From positions 1 through 5,115 of the forward strand of contig JASFYK010000063.1 in the NCBI GenBank assembly GCA_030055545.1: a DNA stretch of 5,115 nucleotides, read 5' to 3'. Of this stretch, positions 1 through 5,115 are shown in pieces. This stretch comes from Thermoproteota archaeon (GTDB lineage Archaea; Thermoproteota; Methanomethylicia; Methanomethylicales; Methanomethylicaceae). Within the stretch, counting starts at the first letter, position 1, and each line of letters starts with the position of its first letter. The notes under the pieces were generated by a model. It saw nothing but the letters and a program-made list of their open reading frames with translations. It did no database searches and was not told where the DNA came from. Made by a program: the position numbers and the translations under genes.

Positions 1-201
1 CTGGACTGGTACGGGGTCATTAAGCCCGTAGTACTCCCTCAAGAACTGCCTTTGAGCTTCTGTGATGCTGGGGTTCCCTGCGGTCGCAATCTGTATCGGG
101 TCACCCGCGGCGTACATCACCAAGAAGACAACAATCGATATGCCAAGAATGAGAGGTACCATGTATATGAGTCGCCTGACGATATACTTTACGAGACCCA
201 T
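1..201 (-). CDS. ABC transporter permease, DppB/OppB type (N-terminal part, cut by window edge)
   Basis: Only the first 67 residues are present; the gene continues past the left edge. Reading the minus strand from ATG at 201, the protein opens with a short basic stretch (KYIVRR, residues 5-10), then one hydrophobic segment at about residues 11-32. A periplasm-facing style region follows and ends in REYYGLNDPVPVQ (55-67). This layout, with the 'GLxxPxPxQ' element after the first membrane helix, is typical of the N terminus of DppB/OppB permeases, which form half of the membrane channel of peptide, nickel or sugar ABC importers. The substrate cannot be told from this part. ATG 201 is preferred over an in-frame GTG at 210 because that GTG lies inside a good ribosome binding site. 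The gene lies 28 bases after the DUF167 gene on the same strand and may have its own promoter. The family call is fairly secure; the specificity is unknown. Confidence 0.85.
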   Translation of the reverse strand, partial: MGLVKYIVRRLIYMVPLILGISIVVFLVMYAAGDPIQIATAGNPSITEAQRQFLREYYGLNDPVPVQ

Positions 202-205
202 ACCA

Positions 206-211
206 ATCACC
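206..211 (-). promoter_or_regulatory. Ribosome binding site of the ABC permease gene
   Basis: The minus strand reads GGTGAT, then five bases, then ATG at 201. GGTGAT is fully complementary to the usual archaeal 16S rRNA 3' tail (ATCACC). It settles the start at 201: the alternative GTG at 210-208 is part of this site. Confidence 0.6.
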
Positions 212-229
212 GATTGATAATTTCTATTA

Positions 230-239
230 CTATTTAAGG
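230..239 (-). promoter_or_regulatory. Candidate TATA box for the ABC permease gene
   Basis: The minus strand reads CCTTAAATAG across the stop codon of the DUF167 gene. Its centre is about 33 bases before the permease ATG, so transcription would begin around 208 and give a very short leader. The match is by eye, and the permease could equally be read through from the DUF167 gene. Confidence 0.35.
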
Positions 240-544
240 TTATCTTGGAGGCTTTTCTCTATTTTTGCCTTGAGCTTTTCAACAACATCTTTTCCGACGC
301 CCTTTATCAAAACGGATTTGCTACGATCAAACTTGCCCCTCAAAATGACAATAGAAGAGGTGCCCACTCCAAGCGACTTTGAGAGCTGCTTTAACGCAGA
401 AACGTTTGCCCTGCCCTGCTCTGCCTTCTCTCTCGTCTCTATCACAAAAAGATCCCCTTCTATTGAGACCGAGTCTCTTTTTGAATTGGGCCTGACCAGA
501 ATATCCAAGATTATCCCATCTTTGATCTCTCTCAAGATGCCCAC
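230..544 (-). CDS. DUF167 / YggU (UPF0235) family protein
   Basis: This is a 104-residue protein, the usual size for this small alpha/beta family, whose biochemical role is not established. Family hallmarks are visible in order: the early strand with VRPNSKRD (17-24), the segment KAEQGRANVSALKQLSKSLGV (40-60) that matches the family's 'A..G.AN..l...la..l.v' signature, and the strand VILRGKFDRSKSVLIKG (66-82) that matches its 'G..sr.K...i.G' signature. The start is GTG at 544. No ATG lies upstream in frame before a stop codon, and the family normally begins only a few residues before the 'DG..L.V.V.P' strand. A TATA-like box about 30 bases upstream suggests an almost leaderless message. It is followed by an ABC permease gene after 28 bases, which looks like chance or loose operon membership and not a functional pairing. 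A plus-strand ORF of similar length overlaps it but has no family features. Confidence 0.9.
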   Translation of the reverse strand: MGILREIKDGIILDILVRPNSKRDSVSIEGDLFVIETREKAEQGRANVSALKQLSKSLGVGTSSIVILRGKFDRSKSVLIKGVGKDVVEKLKAKIEKSLQDNLK

Positions 545-648
545 GGTTGGAAGCAGATCTTTAGAGTGTTAAATATTTTCGCTATTTTTGGACAGATGGT
601 GCTCGAAATATTAAAAGCCTTAGATGAACAAGGTATTTCTGTGGTTTT
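545..648. promoter_or_regulatory. Divergent promoter region between the DUF167 gene and the Cys-rich/oxidoreductase operon
   Basis: This 104-base gap is clearly AT-richer than the flanking genes and separates divergent starts at 544 (minus) and 649 (plus). On the minus strand GAAAATATTTAA (580-569) is a TATA-like box centred about 30 bases before GTG 544. A second one, CAAAAATAG at about 590-582, is further away. On the plus strand CGAAATATTAAAAG (604-617) is a TATA-like box with a purine-rich B-recognition-like lead-in, about 38 bases before ATG 649. Predicted transcription starts lie near 549 and 637, so both messages would have very short leaders. No operator palindrome stands out beyond the AT-rich core itself. 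Confidence 0.5.
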
Positions 649-915
649 ATGGGGAGCTGCAAGGGATGTAAATGGTGGAGACCAGACTACTTCTTTGATA
701 ATTTGGGCGAGTGCGAGAAAATGACGGGGATACGCCCAGAAAATGAGGCTGCGTGCGAGATCTTTGAGGCGAAAATTGAAACCGAATTCTGCTGGTGCAG
801 GGACTGCAGGGTCACCTTTCACGCCTCAGAGAGGGATCTCCACAAAGGACACAACTTCTTCTGCGGGACTAGGGTCGATCTAGATGCGCATGAATACACG
901 AGCACGGGGGACTAA
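649..915 (+). CDS. Small Cys/His-rich, probable metal-binding protein
   Basis: I do not recognise a named family. The 88-residue protein appears to have two metal-binding halves. In the N-terminal half C4, C7, C22 and C36 sit in the pattern C-x2-C-K-W-W...GEC...AC-E-x-F. This recalls the four-Cys pattern of small iron-sulfur or zinc domains, including small subunits of some glycyl radical enzymes. In the C-terminal half C48, C50, C53, H58, H65, H68 and C72 recall a B-box or other treble-clef-like zinc site. There is no signal peptide or membrane segment. ATG 649 is the first start after an in-frame stop at 625, and a TATA-like box at 604-617 fits it; the ribosome binding site is weak. The stop at 913-915 is 7 bases before the oxidoreductase alpha subunit, so co-transcription is very likely. 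By position it could be an accessory, regulatory or electron-transfer partner of that enzyme, but this is inference. Confidence 0.8.
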   Translation: MGSCKGCKWWRPDYFFDNLGECEKMTGIRPENEAACEIFEAKIETEFCWCRDCRVTFHASERDLHKGHNFFCGTRVDLDAHEYTSTGD

Positions 916-922
916 AACTAAA

Positions 923-2815
923 ATGGGTCTGAATTTCATAATCGGGGGGGCGCAGGGAGGCGGGATCGAGACTGCAGGTTTGCTCGCTGTGAAAGCCCTG
1001 GCGATGCATGGACTCGAAGTATTCGCCGACAGGGAGTACCATTCAAACATCAAGGGGAAGCACAGCTACTCGCACATTCGGGCATCAGAGGAACGGATAA
1101 GGAGCATCAAATATCCCGTGGACCTCATCGGGGCTCTTGACGTCGAAACTATCGCCACACATTATAAGGACTTGAAACCTGGTGGCGTATTAATCCACGA
1201 CGCCGCTCTCCTCGATAAACCGATAACGAAACTGCCACCCATGGAGAAGGAGAGGCTTGAGAGGCTGAAAGCCGAATTAGAGAAGGAGGACATAGGCAAT
1301 ACGGTTAGGGAATTTGACAAGTGGCTAGAGAGGAACGGGAGGATCGTGCTTCCATTTCCGTTCTCAGTTATCATAACAGAGAAAGCTAAACTAGCCTCCC
1401 CTATGATCGAGAGGGCTATGAATACTGCAATGACAACCTTACTCCTGAGGGCTGCCGGGATGCCATTTGCCACTATACTTGAGGCGGTTGATGCGCTCTT
1501 CATGGAAAAAGTCGAGGCAAAGGAGTTGAACAAGGCAGTGGCAAATGCGGTCAACGATGGTTTCAATGAATTTTCTGGAAATAGGAACTTGGGCACCGAA
1601 ATCATAGGGAAAAAAAGATCCGCCCGGGGGAAGAAGATGCTTGTTGCTGGGAACGATGCCGTCGCGATTGGGAAGCTGATTGGCGGACTCAGGCTGCAGA
1701 CATACTATCCAATAACCCCTGCTGCAGACGAGTCATTTGTAATTGAGCAGCACTCCAGCCTCTTTGATCTAAAAGGCGAGATAGTGGGTTCACCGATTGT
1801 GATACAGGCAGAGGATGAGATCTCTGCGATCTGCATGGCTATTGGGGGAGCGCTGACAGGCGTAAGGGCTGCGACTTGCACAAGTGGACCTGGCTTCTCG
1901 CTGATGGTTGAGGGTATAGGCTGGGCAGGAATGAACGAGGTCCCAGTGGTCATCACATACTACCAGAGGGGGGGTCCGTCGACGGGTCTGCCGACCAGGC
2001 ATAGTCAGTCAGATCTACTCTTCGCAATCAATTCAGGCCACGGCGAGTTTTCGAGGATCGTCTTGGCCTCAGGCAGTCATGAAGAAGCCATCGATGATGC
2101 CATAAAGTGCATGAACCTTGCCGAGAGATATCAAGTGCCGGTGATCCACCTCCTCGACAAGGGGATTGCAAACTGCGTAACCACTATAAATCCCCCTGTC
2201 TTTGGGAAGATAGAGCGCGGAAAGCTTACCGAAAAGGGGGCTTGGGATTACAGGAGATTTGCTTTCGACGGGGATCCCGTCTCGCCAAGGGCTTTCCTCG
2301 GAGATGAGCTGATGTGGTACACCGGAGATGAGCATGACGAGTTGGGCCACATCTCCGAGGATCCAGAAAACAGAAGAAAGATGTATGAAAAGAGGATGGC
2401 GAAGAGGGAAAAGATCCTTAAGGAAGCTCCTGACGAGGATAAGGCAGTCCTATTTGGTGATGAAAATTTCGAAGACCTCCTTGTCACATGGGGCGTAACC
2501 ACAGGAGCTGCCGTTGATTCACTCCCAGAGCTGCAGACAGCCGGTTCAAAAACGGCAATCCTCCAAGTCAGGATGATGGAACCGTTCCCTGTCGACTTTG
2601 TGTCGAAGTTCATATCCAAGGCGAATAGAGTAATCAGCCTAGAGGCAAATTACATAGGGCAACTCGCAGAGCTGATCGGGTGGAACACGGGTTTCAGGAT
2701 CAAGAATAGGATTCTGAAATACACAGGGAGGCTGATAACGCAGGACGAGGTTGTGAAATCCTACATGCGCATACTGGGGGGCGAGGAGAAGATCGTCCTC
2801 ATGGGAGGCGAGTGA
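923..2815 (+). CDS. 2-oxoacid:ferredoxin oxidoreductase, fused gamma-alpha subunit
   Basis: With the beta subunit this would catalyse 2-oxoacid + CoA + oxidised ferredoxin to acyl-CoA + CO2 + reduced ferredoxin in the cytoplasm. Residues 1 to about 190 form the gamma domain: the nucleotide-loop-like IGGAQGGGIETAG (7-19), followed by DREYHSNIKGKHSY. After a lysine-rich linker the alpha part begins near 239 and carries YPITP (262-266), the conserved motif of the pyrimidine-binding domain, and QRGGPSTGLPT (348-358), whose Arg349 lies in the substrate-recognition region. The C-terminal domain contains the typical RMMEPFP. The length of 630 residues matches the two-subunit Sulfolobus enzymes. I chose ATG 923 over the in-frame ATGs at 884 and 890: it opens directly into the conserved first strand, and the longer forms would overlap the upstream gene. 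Sequence resembles the KorA/broad-specificity group, but substrate (2-oxoglutarate, pyruvate or other) cannot be settled here. Confidence 0.95.
   Translation: MGLNFIIGGAQGGGIETAGLLAVKALAMHGLEVFADREYHSNIKGKHSYSHIRASEERIRSIKYPVDLIGALDVETIATHYKDLKPGGVLIHDAALLDKPITKLPPMEKERLERLKAELEKEDIGNTVREFDKWLERNGRIVLPFPFSVIITEKAKLASPMIERAMNTAMTTLLLRAAGMPFATILEAVDALFMEKVEAKELNKAVANAVNDGFNEFSGNRNLGTEIIGKKRSARGKKMLVAGNDAVAIGKLIGGLRLQTYYPITPAADESFVIEQHSSLFDLKGEIVGSPIVIQAEDEISAICMAIGGALTGVRAATCTSGPGFSLMVEGIGWAGMNEVPVVITYYQRGGPSTGLPTRHSQSDLLFAINSGHGEFSRIVLASGSHEEAIDDAIKCMNLAERYQVPVIHLLDKGIANCVTTINPPVFGKIERGKLTEKGAWDYRRFAFDGDPVSPRAFLGDELMWYTGDEHDELGHISEDPENRRKMYEKRMAKREKILKEAPDEDKAVLFGDENFEDLLVTWGVTTGAAVDSLPELQTAGSKTAILQVRMMEPFPVDFVSKFISKANRVISLEANYIGQLAELIGWNTGFRIKNRILKYTGRLITQDEVVKSYMRILGGEEKIVLMGGE
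1626..1639 (+). promoter_or_regulatory. Possible internal ribosome binding site and start codon at the gamma-alpha junction
   Basis: A purine-rich GGGGGAAGAAG run lies directly before an in-frame ATG (1637-1639, codon 239). The sequence after it (MLVAGNDAVAIGKL...YYPITP) is laid out like the beginning of a free-standing alpha subunit. Initiation here would give a 392-residue alpha protein. It may only be the scar of a gene fusion; purine-rich codons are common in this gene. Confidence 0.25.
2803..2808 (+). promoter_or_regulatory. Ribosome binding site of the beta subunit gene
   Basis: GGGAGG lies inside the last codons of the alpha subunit gene, 8 bases before ATG 2817. It fixes the beta start and supports coupled translation, since the alpha stop codon TGA (2813-2815) and the beta ATG are one base apart. 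Confidence 0.65.
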
Positions 2816-2816
2816 G

Positions 2817-3722
2817 ATGTCAACGGACTGGAACAGCGGAGTCTGGCCCGACTGGTGTCCTGGCTGCGGGAACTTCGGCATCTTCACTGCCCTCAAGGGG
2901 GCGCTCTCTGATCTGGGCATAAGCAGGGAGAAGTTGGTTCTGGTTTCTGGGATAGGGTGCAGCGGCAAGATCCCACACTTTGTCAAAGTTCCAGGGGTGC
3001 ACACACTCCACGGGAGGGCAATACCATTCGCGACCGGCATAAAGGCTTCGAACCCCAATTTGAAGGTGCTCGTCCACGGCGGGGATGGCGATCTCCTAGG
3101 CATAGGAATGGGTCACCTGATAGCGATGGGGAGAAGAAACCCAGAGATACTCGTAGTGATACACAACAACGGGGTCTACGGCCTTACCAAGGGGCAGGCA
3201 TCGCCGACGCTGCAGCTCGGCAGAAAGACGAAGTCGTTGGCTTTCCCCAACATAAACAGCGCCGTGAACCCAATCCTACTCGGAATCGCATCGGGGTACA
3301 CTTTCCTAGCCAGGAGCTATGCCTACGACATCGAACACCTGAAGGCGTGCTTGAAGCAGGGGATCTCGCATGGCGGCGCAGGCATACTTGAGGTGATTCA
3401 GCCCTGCCCAACCTGGAACAACATAGTTACAATGGATTGGGTGGAAAAGAACACCTACTACCTCAAGGACTGGGATCCGGTGGTGAAGGACGATGAAGAT
3501 GCTGTGAGGAAGGCGCAGGGGATAATAGGTCTTGAGTCTGGGGAGAAGAAGGCGCTCGGAACGATCCTTATCGACAGGAGAAAAGAGGCTTTCGGAAAGA
3601 GGATCGCATCCATCTACAAGCACTATGATGCAGAACCGCCAGCGGCCCAGCAGGTGGAGAGGAACGGCACGGCTTTGCCAATTGATCTGGAGAAGACATT
3701 CCCGAGATTCTTCATCCAGTGA
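2817..3722 (+). CDS. 2-oxoacid:ferredoxin oxidoreductase, beta (thiamine diphosphate and [4Fe-4S]) subunit
   Basis: This 301-residue protein is the cofactor-carrying half of the enzyme. Cys14 and Cys17 (WCPGCG), Cys48 (GIGCSGK) and Cys197 (QPCPTWN) match the four ligands of the single [4Fe-4S] cluster in two-subunit Sulfolobus-type enzymes. HGGDGDLLGIGMGHL (87-101) followed by NNGVYGLTKGQASPT (117-131) is the thiamine diphosphate/Mg binding motif. Lys51 and the Leu123-Thr-Lys125 segment correspond to positions linked to 2-oxoacid recognition in the Sulfolobus enzymes. The length is normal for the family. The gene begins one base after the alpha stop codon with a strong ribosome binding site, so the two subunits should be made together. 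No separate delta (two-cluster ferredoxin-like) subunit gene is adjacent in the operon, consistent with the two-subunit architecture, where electrons pass from the beta cluster directly to a soluble ferredoxin. Confidence 0.95.
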   Translation: MSTDWNSGVWPDWCPGCGNFGIFTALKGALSDLGISREKLVLVSGIGCSGKIPHFVKVPGVHTLHGRAIPFATGIKASNPNLKVLVHGGDGDLLGIGMGHLIAMGRRNPEILVVIHNNGVYGLTKGQASPTLQLGRKTKSLAFPNINSAVNPILLGIASGYTFLARSYAYDIEHLKACLKQGISHGGAGILEVIQPCPTWNNIVTMDWVEKNTYYLKDWDPVVKDDEDAVRKAQGIIGLESGEKKALGTILIDRRKEAFGKRIASIYKHYDAEPPAAQQVERNGTALPIDLEKTFPRFFIQ

Positions 3723-3767
3723 CTGCCCATTTTTATTTAACGACGATGAGATAACAGGGGGATAATT
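3723..3767 (+). promoter_or_regulatory. Gap with T-rich terminator-like tract, TATA-like box and ribosome binding site before the nitrilase gene
   Basis: The 45-base gap holds ATTTTTATTTAA at 3729-3740. As a T-rich tract 7 bases after the beta stop codon it could end the oxidoreductase message in archaeal fashion. As a TATA-like box centred near 3736 it could start a nitrilase message around 3762. GGGGGAT at 3757-3763 lies 4 bases before the TTG start and is a partial match to the archaeal ribosome binding site. If the promoter is real, the leader is very short; if not, the nitrilase is read through from the oxidoreductase operon. Confidence 0.4.
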
Positions 3768-4835
3768 TTGGATCATGTCGGAGACGAATATCCGAAATTT
3801 CGCGCTGCTGGAGTGCAGGCAGCGCCAATTTTTCTGAACCGCGATTCCACAATCGAGAAGATGGAAAGCCTAGTTTCCGAGGCTGCAGGTAAGGGGGCTG
3901 ATCTTGTTGTCCTGGGAGAGAGCTTCATCCCCGCCTTCCCGCTCTGGAACATGGTATACCCTCCAATGGACCAGCAGACATTTTTCCGGCGGCTCTTCGA
4001 CAATGCCCTCGAGATACCGAGCCCGCAATTCGAGAAGATCGCTGGGATTGCCAAAGAAAACAAAGTATTCCTCTCGGTAGGCGTTACCGAAAAAGCCACT
4101 TACAGCATGGGCACAATGTGGAACTCAAACTTGCTCTTTGACAGGTCGGGGAGGCTGATCAACCACAGGAGAAAGCTTGTCCTCACATGGGCTGAAAAGC
4201 TCACTTGGGCCAATGGCGATGCCCAAGGGCTGGAACCCATCAAGACTGAGATCGGCAGTATTGGAGTGCTCATATGCGGCGAAAACACTAATCCGCTGGC
4301 GAGATACGCGATGCTCGCGCAGGGTGAGCAGATACATATTGCAACCTATCCTCCTGCATTCCCATTCAAGCGCCCCGGCACTTCAGATAACTATGACCTT
4401 ACAGAGGCAATCAGGATCAGATCAGCCGCCCACTCCTTCGAGGGGAAGGTTTTCAACATCGTTGTTTCGTGTGCCTTGGATGAAAGCTCGATCGAGGACA
4501 TTTCGATGGGAAGAGAGGATATCAGAAAGATTCTAGAGGGGACGCCAAAGGCAGCTTCAATGATATTGGGCCCTCAGGGAGAATGCCTCTGTGAACCGCT
4601 TGTGGGAAGGGAAGGGATAGTAATCGCAGATATAGACGTCTCAAAGAGCATCGAACATAAGCAGGTTCACGACGTAATTGGATACTACAATAGGTTCGAC
4701 GTATTCAGGCTTGAGGTAGACAAGTCGGCTAATCGTCCAATATGGCTTAAGGATAATACTTCGAAGAAACACGAGTATGTGGAGAAGAAGGAGGATGTCG
4801 AGCCAGGGACTGAGGACATTGGGGGCAACCCGTGA
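3768..4835 (+). CDS. Nitrilase (carbon-nitrogen hydrolase superfamily, aliphatic/aryl nitrilase branch)
   Basis: Predicted to hydrolyse an organic nitrile to the carboxylic acid and ammonia in the cytoplasm. The catalytic residues are all visible: Glu51 in GADLVVLGESFIPAFPLW (43-60), Lys136 in HRRKLVLTWAEKLTW, the second glutamate Glu143, and the nucleophile Cys170 in LICGENTNPLARY (168-180). The CGENTNPLARY context and the later AQGEQIHIA distinguish true nitrilases from amidases and carbamoylases of the superfamily. The C-terminal IGYYNRFDVFRLEVD is also typical of this branch, as is the length of 355 residues. Two usual glycines of the 'WGxGDG' element are alanines here (WANGDA, 147-152). 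The start is TTG 3768 with a G-rich site just upstream; the nearby ATG 3775 is out of frame. The last 25 residues are charged and probably disordered. Substrate class (aliphatic, aryl, arylacetonitrile; cyanide-hydrating relatives share the motifs) cannot be decided by eye. Confidence 0.93.
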   Translation: MDHVGDEYPKFRAAGVQAAPIFLNRDSTIEKMESLVSEAAGKGADLVVLGESFIPAFPLWNMVYPPMDQQTFFRRLFDNALEIPSPQFEKIAGIAKENKVFLSVGVTEKATYSMGTMWNSNLLFDRSGRLINHRRKLVLTWAEKLTWANGDAQGLEPIKTEIGSIGVLICGENTNPLARYAMLAQGEQIHIATYPPAFPFKRPGTSDNYDLTEAIRIRSAAHSFEGKVFNIVVSCALDESSIEDISMGREDIRKILEGTPKAASMILGPQGECLCEPLVGREGIVIADIDVSKSIEHKQVHDVIGYYNRFDVFRLEVDKSANRPIWLKDNTSKKHEYVEKKEDVEPGTEDIGGNP

Positions 4836-4911
4836 AGGACGAGGATTGGTGTTAGTTCTCGGAAGGTTGCGAGATTGCTGAATGCTGTGCCTGCATAGAT
4901 ACGGCTAAGCC
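4836..4911. other. Short intergenic space between converging genes
   Basis: I see no gene, no strong hairpin and no T-run in these 76 bases. The nearest T-rich stretch usable as a plus-strand terminator is TTTATTTTG at 4933-4941, inside the converging ferredoxin-domain gene, so the nitrilase message may overlap that gene's 3' end. Confidence 0.5.
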
Positions 4912-5115
4912 CTACAGGGGGAGTGCCTTCTGCTTTATTTTGACCGCGTTGTATTCGCATATCTCATAGCAAGCATAGCACCTTATGCACTTTGAATCGT
5001 CCACCACAGGATATTCAACCATCTCAATAGCCCCTTCGGGGCATATCCCTGAGCACTCGCCGCACTTTACGCAGCGGTTTTTGTCAAAGGAAATTCTGGG
5101 GACTAAACGCTTTAC
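4912..5115 (-). CDS. Two-[4Fe-4S] ferredoxin-domain protein (C-terminal part, cut by window edge)
   Basis: The minus strand has an open frame from the right edge to TAG at 4914-4912, giving the last 67 residues. It holds two cluster motifs: C-V-K-C-G-E-C-S-G-I-C-P (residues 15-26 of the visible part) and C-I-R-C-Y-A-C-Y-E-I-C-E (43-54). Both follow CxxCxxCxxxC, so two [4Fe-4S] clusters are expected. The second lacks the usual proline after its last cysteine. No start codon in the visible part looks like a gene start, so the protein extends beyond the window. It could be a small ferredoxin. The sequence 'PVVDDSKCIRCYACYEIC' followed by a short tail also resembles the C-terminal ferredoxin domain of DUF362 proteins. 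It converges on the nitrilase gene, so it is not in the oxidoreductase operon, although its product could in principle accept electrons from that enzyme. Confidence 0.88.
   Translation of the reverse strand, partial: VKRLVPRISFDKNRCVKCGECSGICPEGAIEMVEYPVVDDSKCIRCYACYEICEYNAVKIKQKALPL

Noticed and set aside
52..237. Plus-strand ORF of 61 residues at the left edge
   Set aside because: It is antisense to the ABC permease N terminus, which shows the expected membrane helix and conserved GLxxPxPxQ element.
270..572. Plus-strand ORF of 100 residues antisense to the DUF167 gene
   Set aside because: The minus-strand frame has clear family motifs and a plausible promoter. The antisense frame has low-complexity Ser/Pro/Leu content and no recognisable motif.
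532..822. Minus-strand ORF of 96 residues over the Cys-rich gene and divergent promoter
   Set aside because: It spans the promoter region, overlaps the DUF167 start, and shows no family features. The plus-strand reading has an ordered Cys/His pattern and operon spacing.
884..922. Longer N terminus of the gamma-alpha subunit from ATG 884 or 890
   Set aside because: It would add up to 13 polar, basic residues not seen in the family and overlap the end of the Cys-rich gene. ATG 923 opens directly into the conserved first strand.
941..1973. G7 runs near 944-950 and 1967-1973 as possible frameshift or slippage sites
   Set aside because: The reading frame and conserved motifs are intact on both sides of each run, so there is no sign of a broken or recoded gene.
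2639..3103. Minus-strand ORF of 154 residues over the alpha-beta junction
   Set aside because: It is a shadow of two well-supported genes whose own motifs run through the whole interval.
3306..3776. Minus-strand ORF of 156 residues over the beta subunit 3' end
   Set aside because: It is antisense to a strongly conserved subunit and crosses the intergenic gap, with no motif or ribosome binding site.

Overview
This window most likely comes from an archaeon. The evidence is AT-rich TATA-like boxes placed about 25 bases before predicted starts in otherwise GC-balanced DNA, short or nearly absent leaders, ribosome binding sites that match the archaeal 16S tail, GTG and TTG starts, heavy use of AGG/AGA and ATA codons, and a two-subunit 2-oxoacid:ferredoxin oxidoreductase of the kind known from Sulfolobus. 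The lineage cannot be fixed from this sequence. An anaerobic or microaerobic, ferredoxin-based metabolism is an inference from gene content.

Layout. From 1 to 544 two genes run on the minus strand: a DUF167/YggU-family protein (230-544), then the first 67 residues of a DppB/OppB-type ABC transporter permease (1-201), which runs off the left edge. A divergent promoter region (545-648) separates them from a plus-strand group: an 88-residue Cys/His-rich protein (649-915), a fused gamma-alpha subunit of a 2-oxoacid:ferredoxin oxidoreductase (923-2815) and its beta subunit (2817-3722). These three are packed 7 bases and 1 base apart and look like one operon. After a 45-base gap with its own TATA-like element comes a nitrilase with the complete Glu-Lys-Glu-Cys catalytic set (3768-4835). 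At the right edge a minus-strand gene converges on it. Only its C-terminal two-cluster [4Fe-4S] ferredoxin domain is inside the window (4912-5115).

How the genes may work together. The oxidoreductase would convert a 2-oxoacid and CoA to acyl-CoA and CO2 and pass electrons to ferredoxin. The small Cys-rich protein ahead of it could be a metal-binding accessory or redox partner, but that rests on position only. The nitrilase would hydrolyse an organic nitrile to a carboxylic acid and ammonia. A shared pathway with the oxidoreductase is possible but not shown. The points most worth a second look are the uncharacterised Cys/His-rich protein, the nitrilase in an apparently archaeal setting, and a possible internal start at the gamma-alpha junction of the fused subunit. 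I saw no CRISPR array, insertion sequence, tRNA or rRNA gene.
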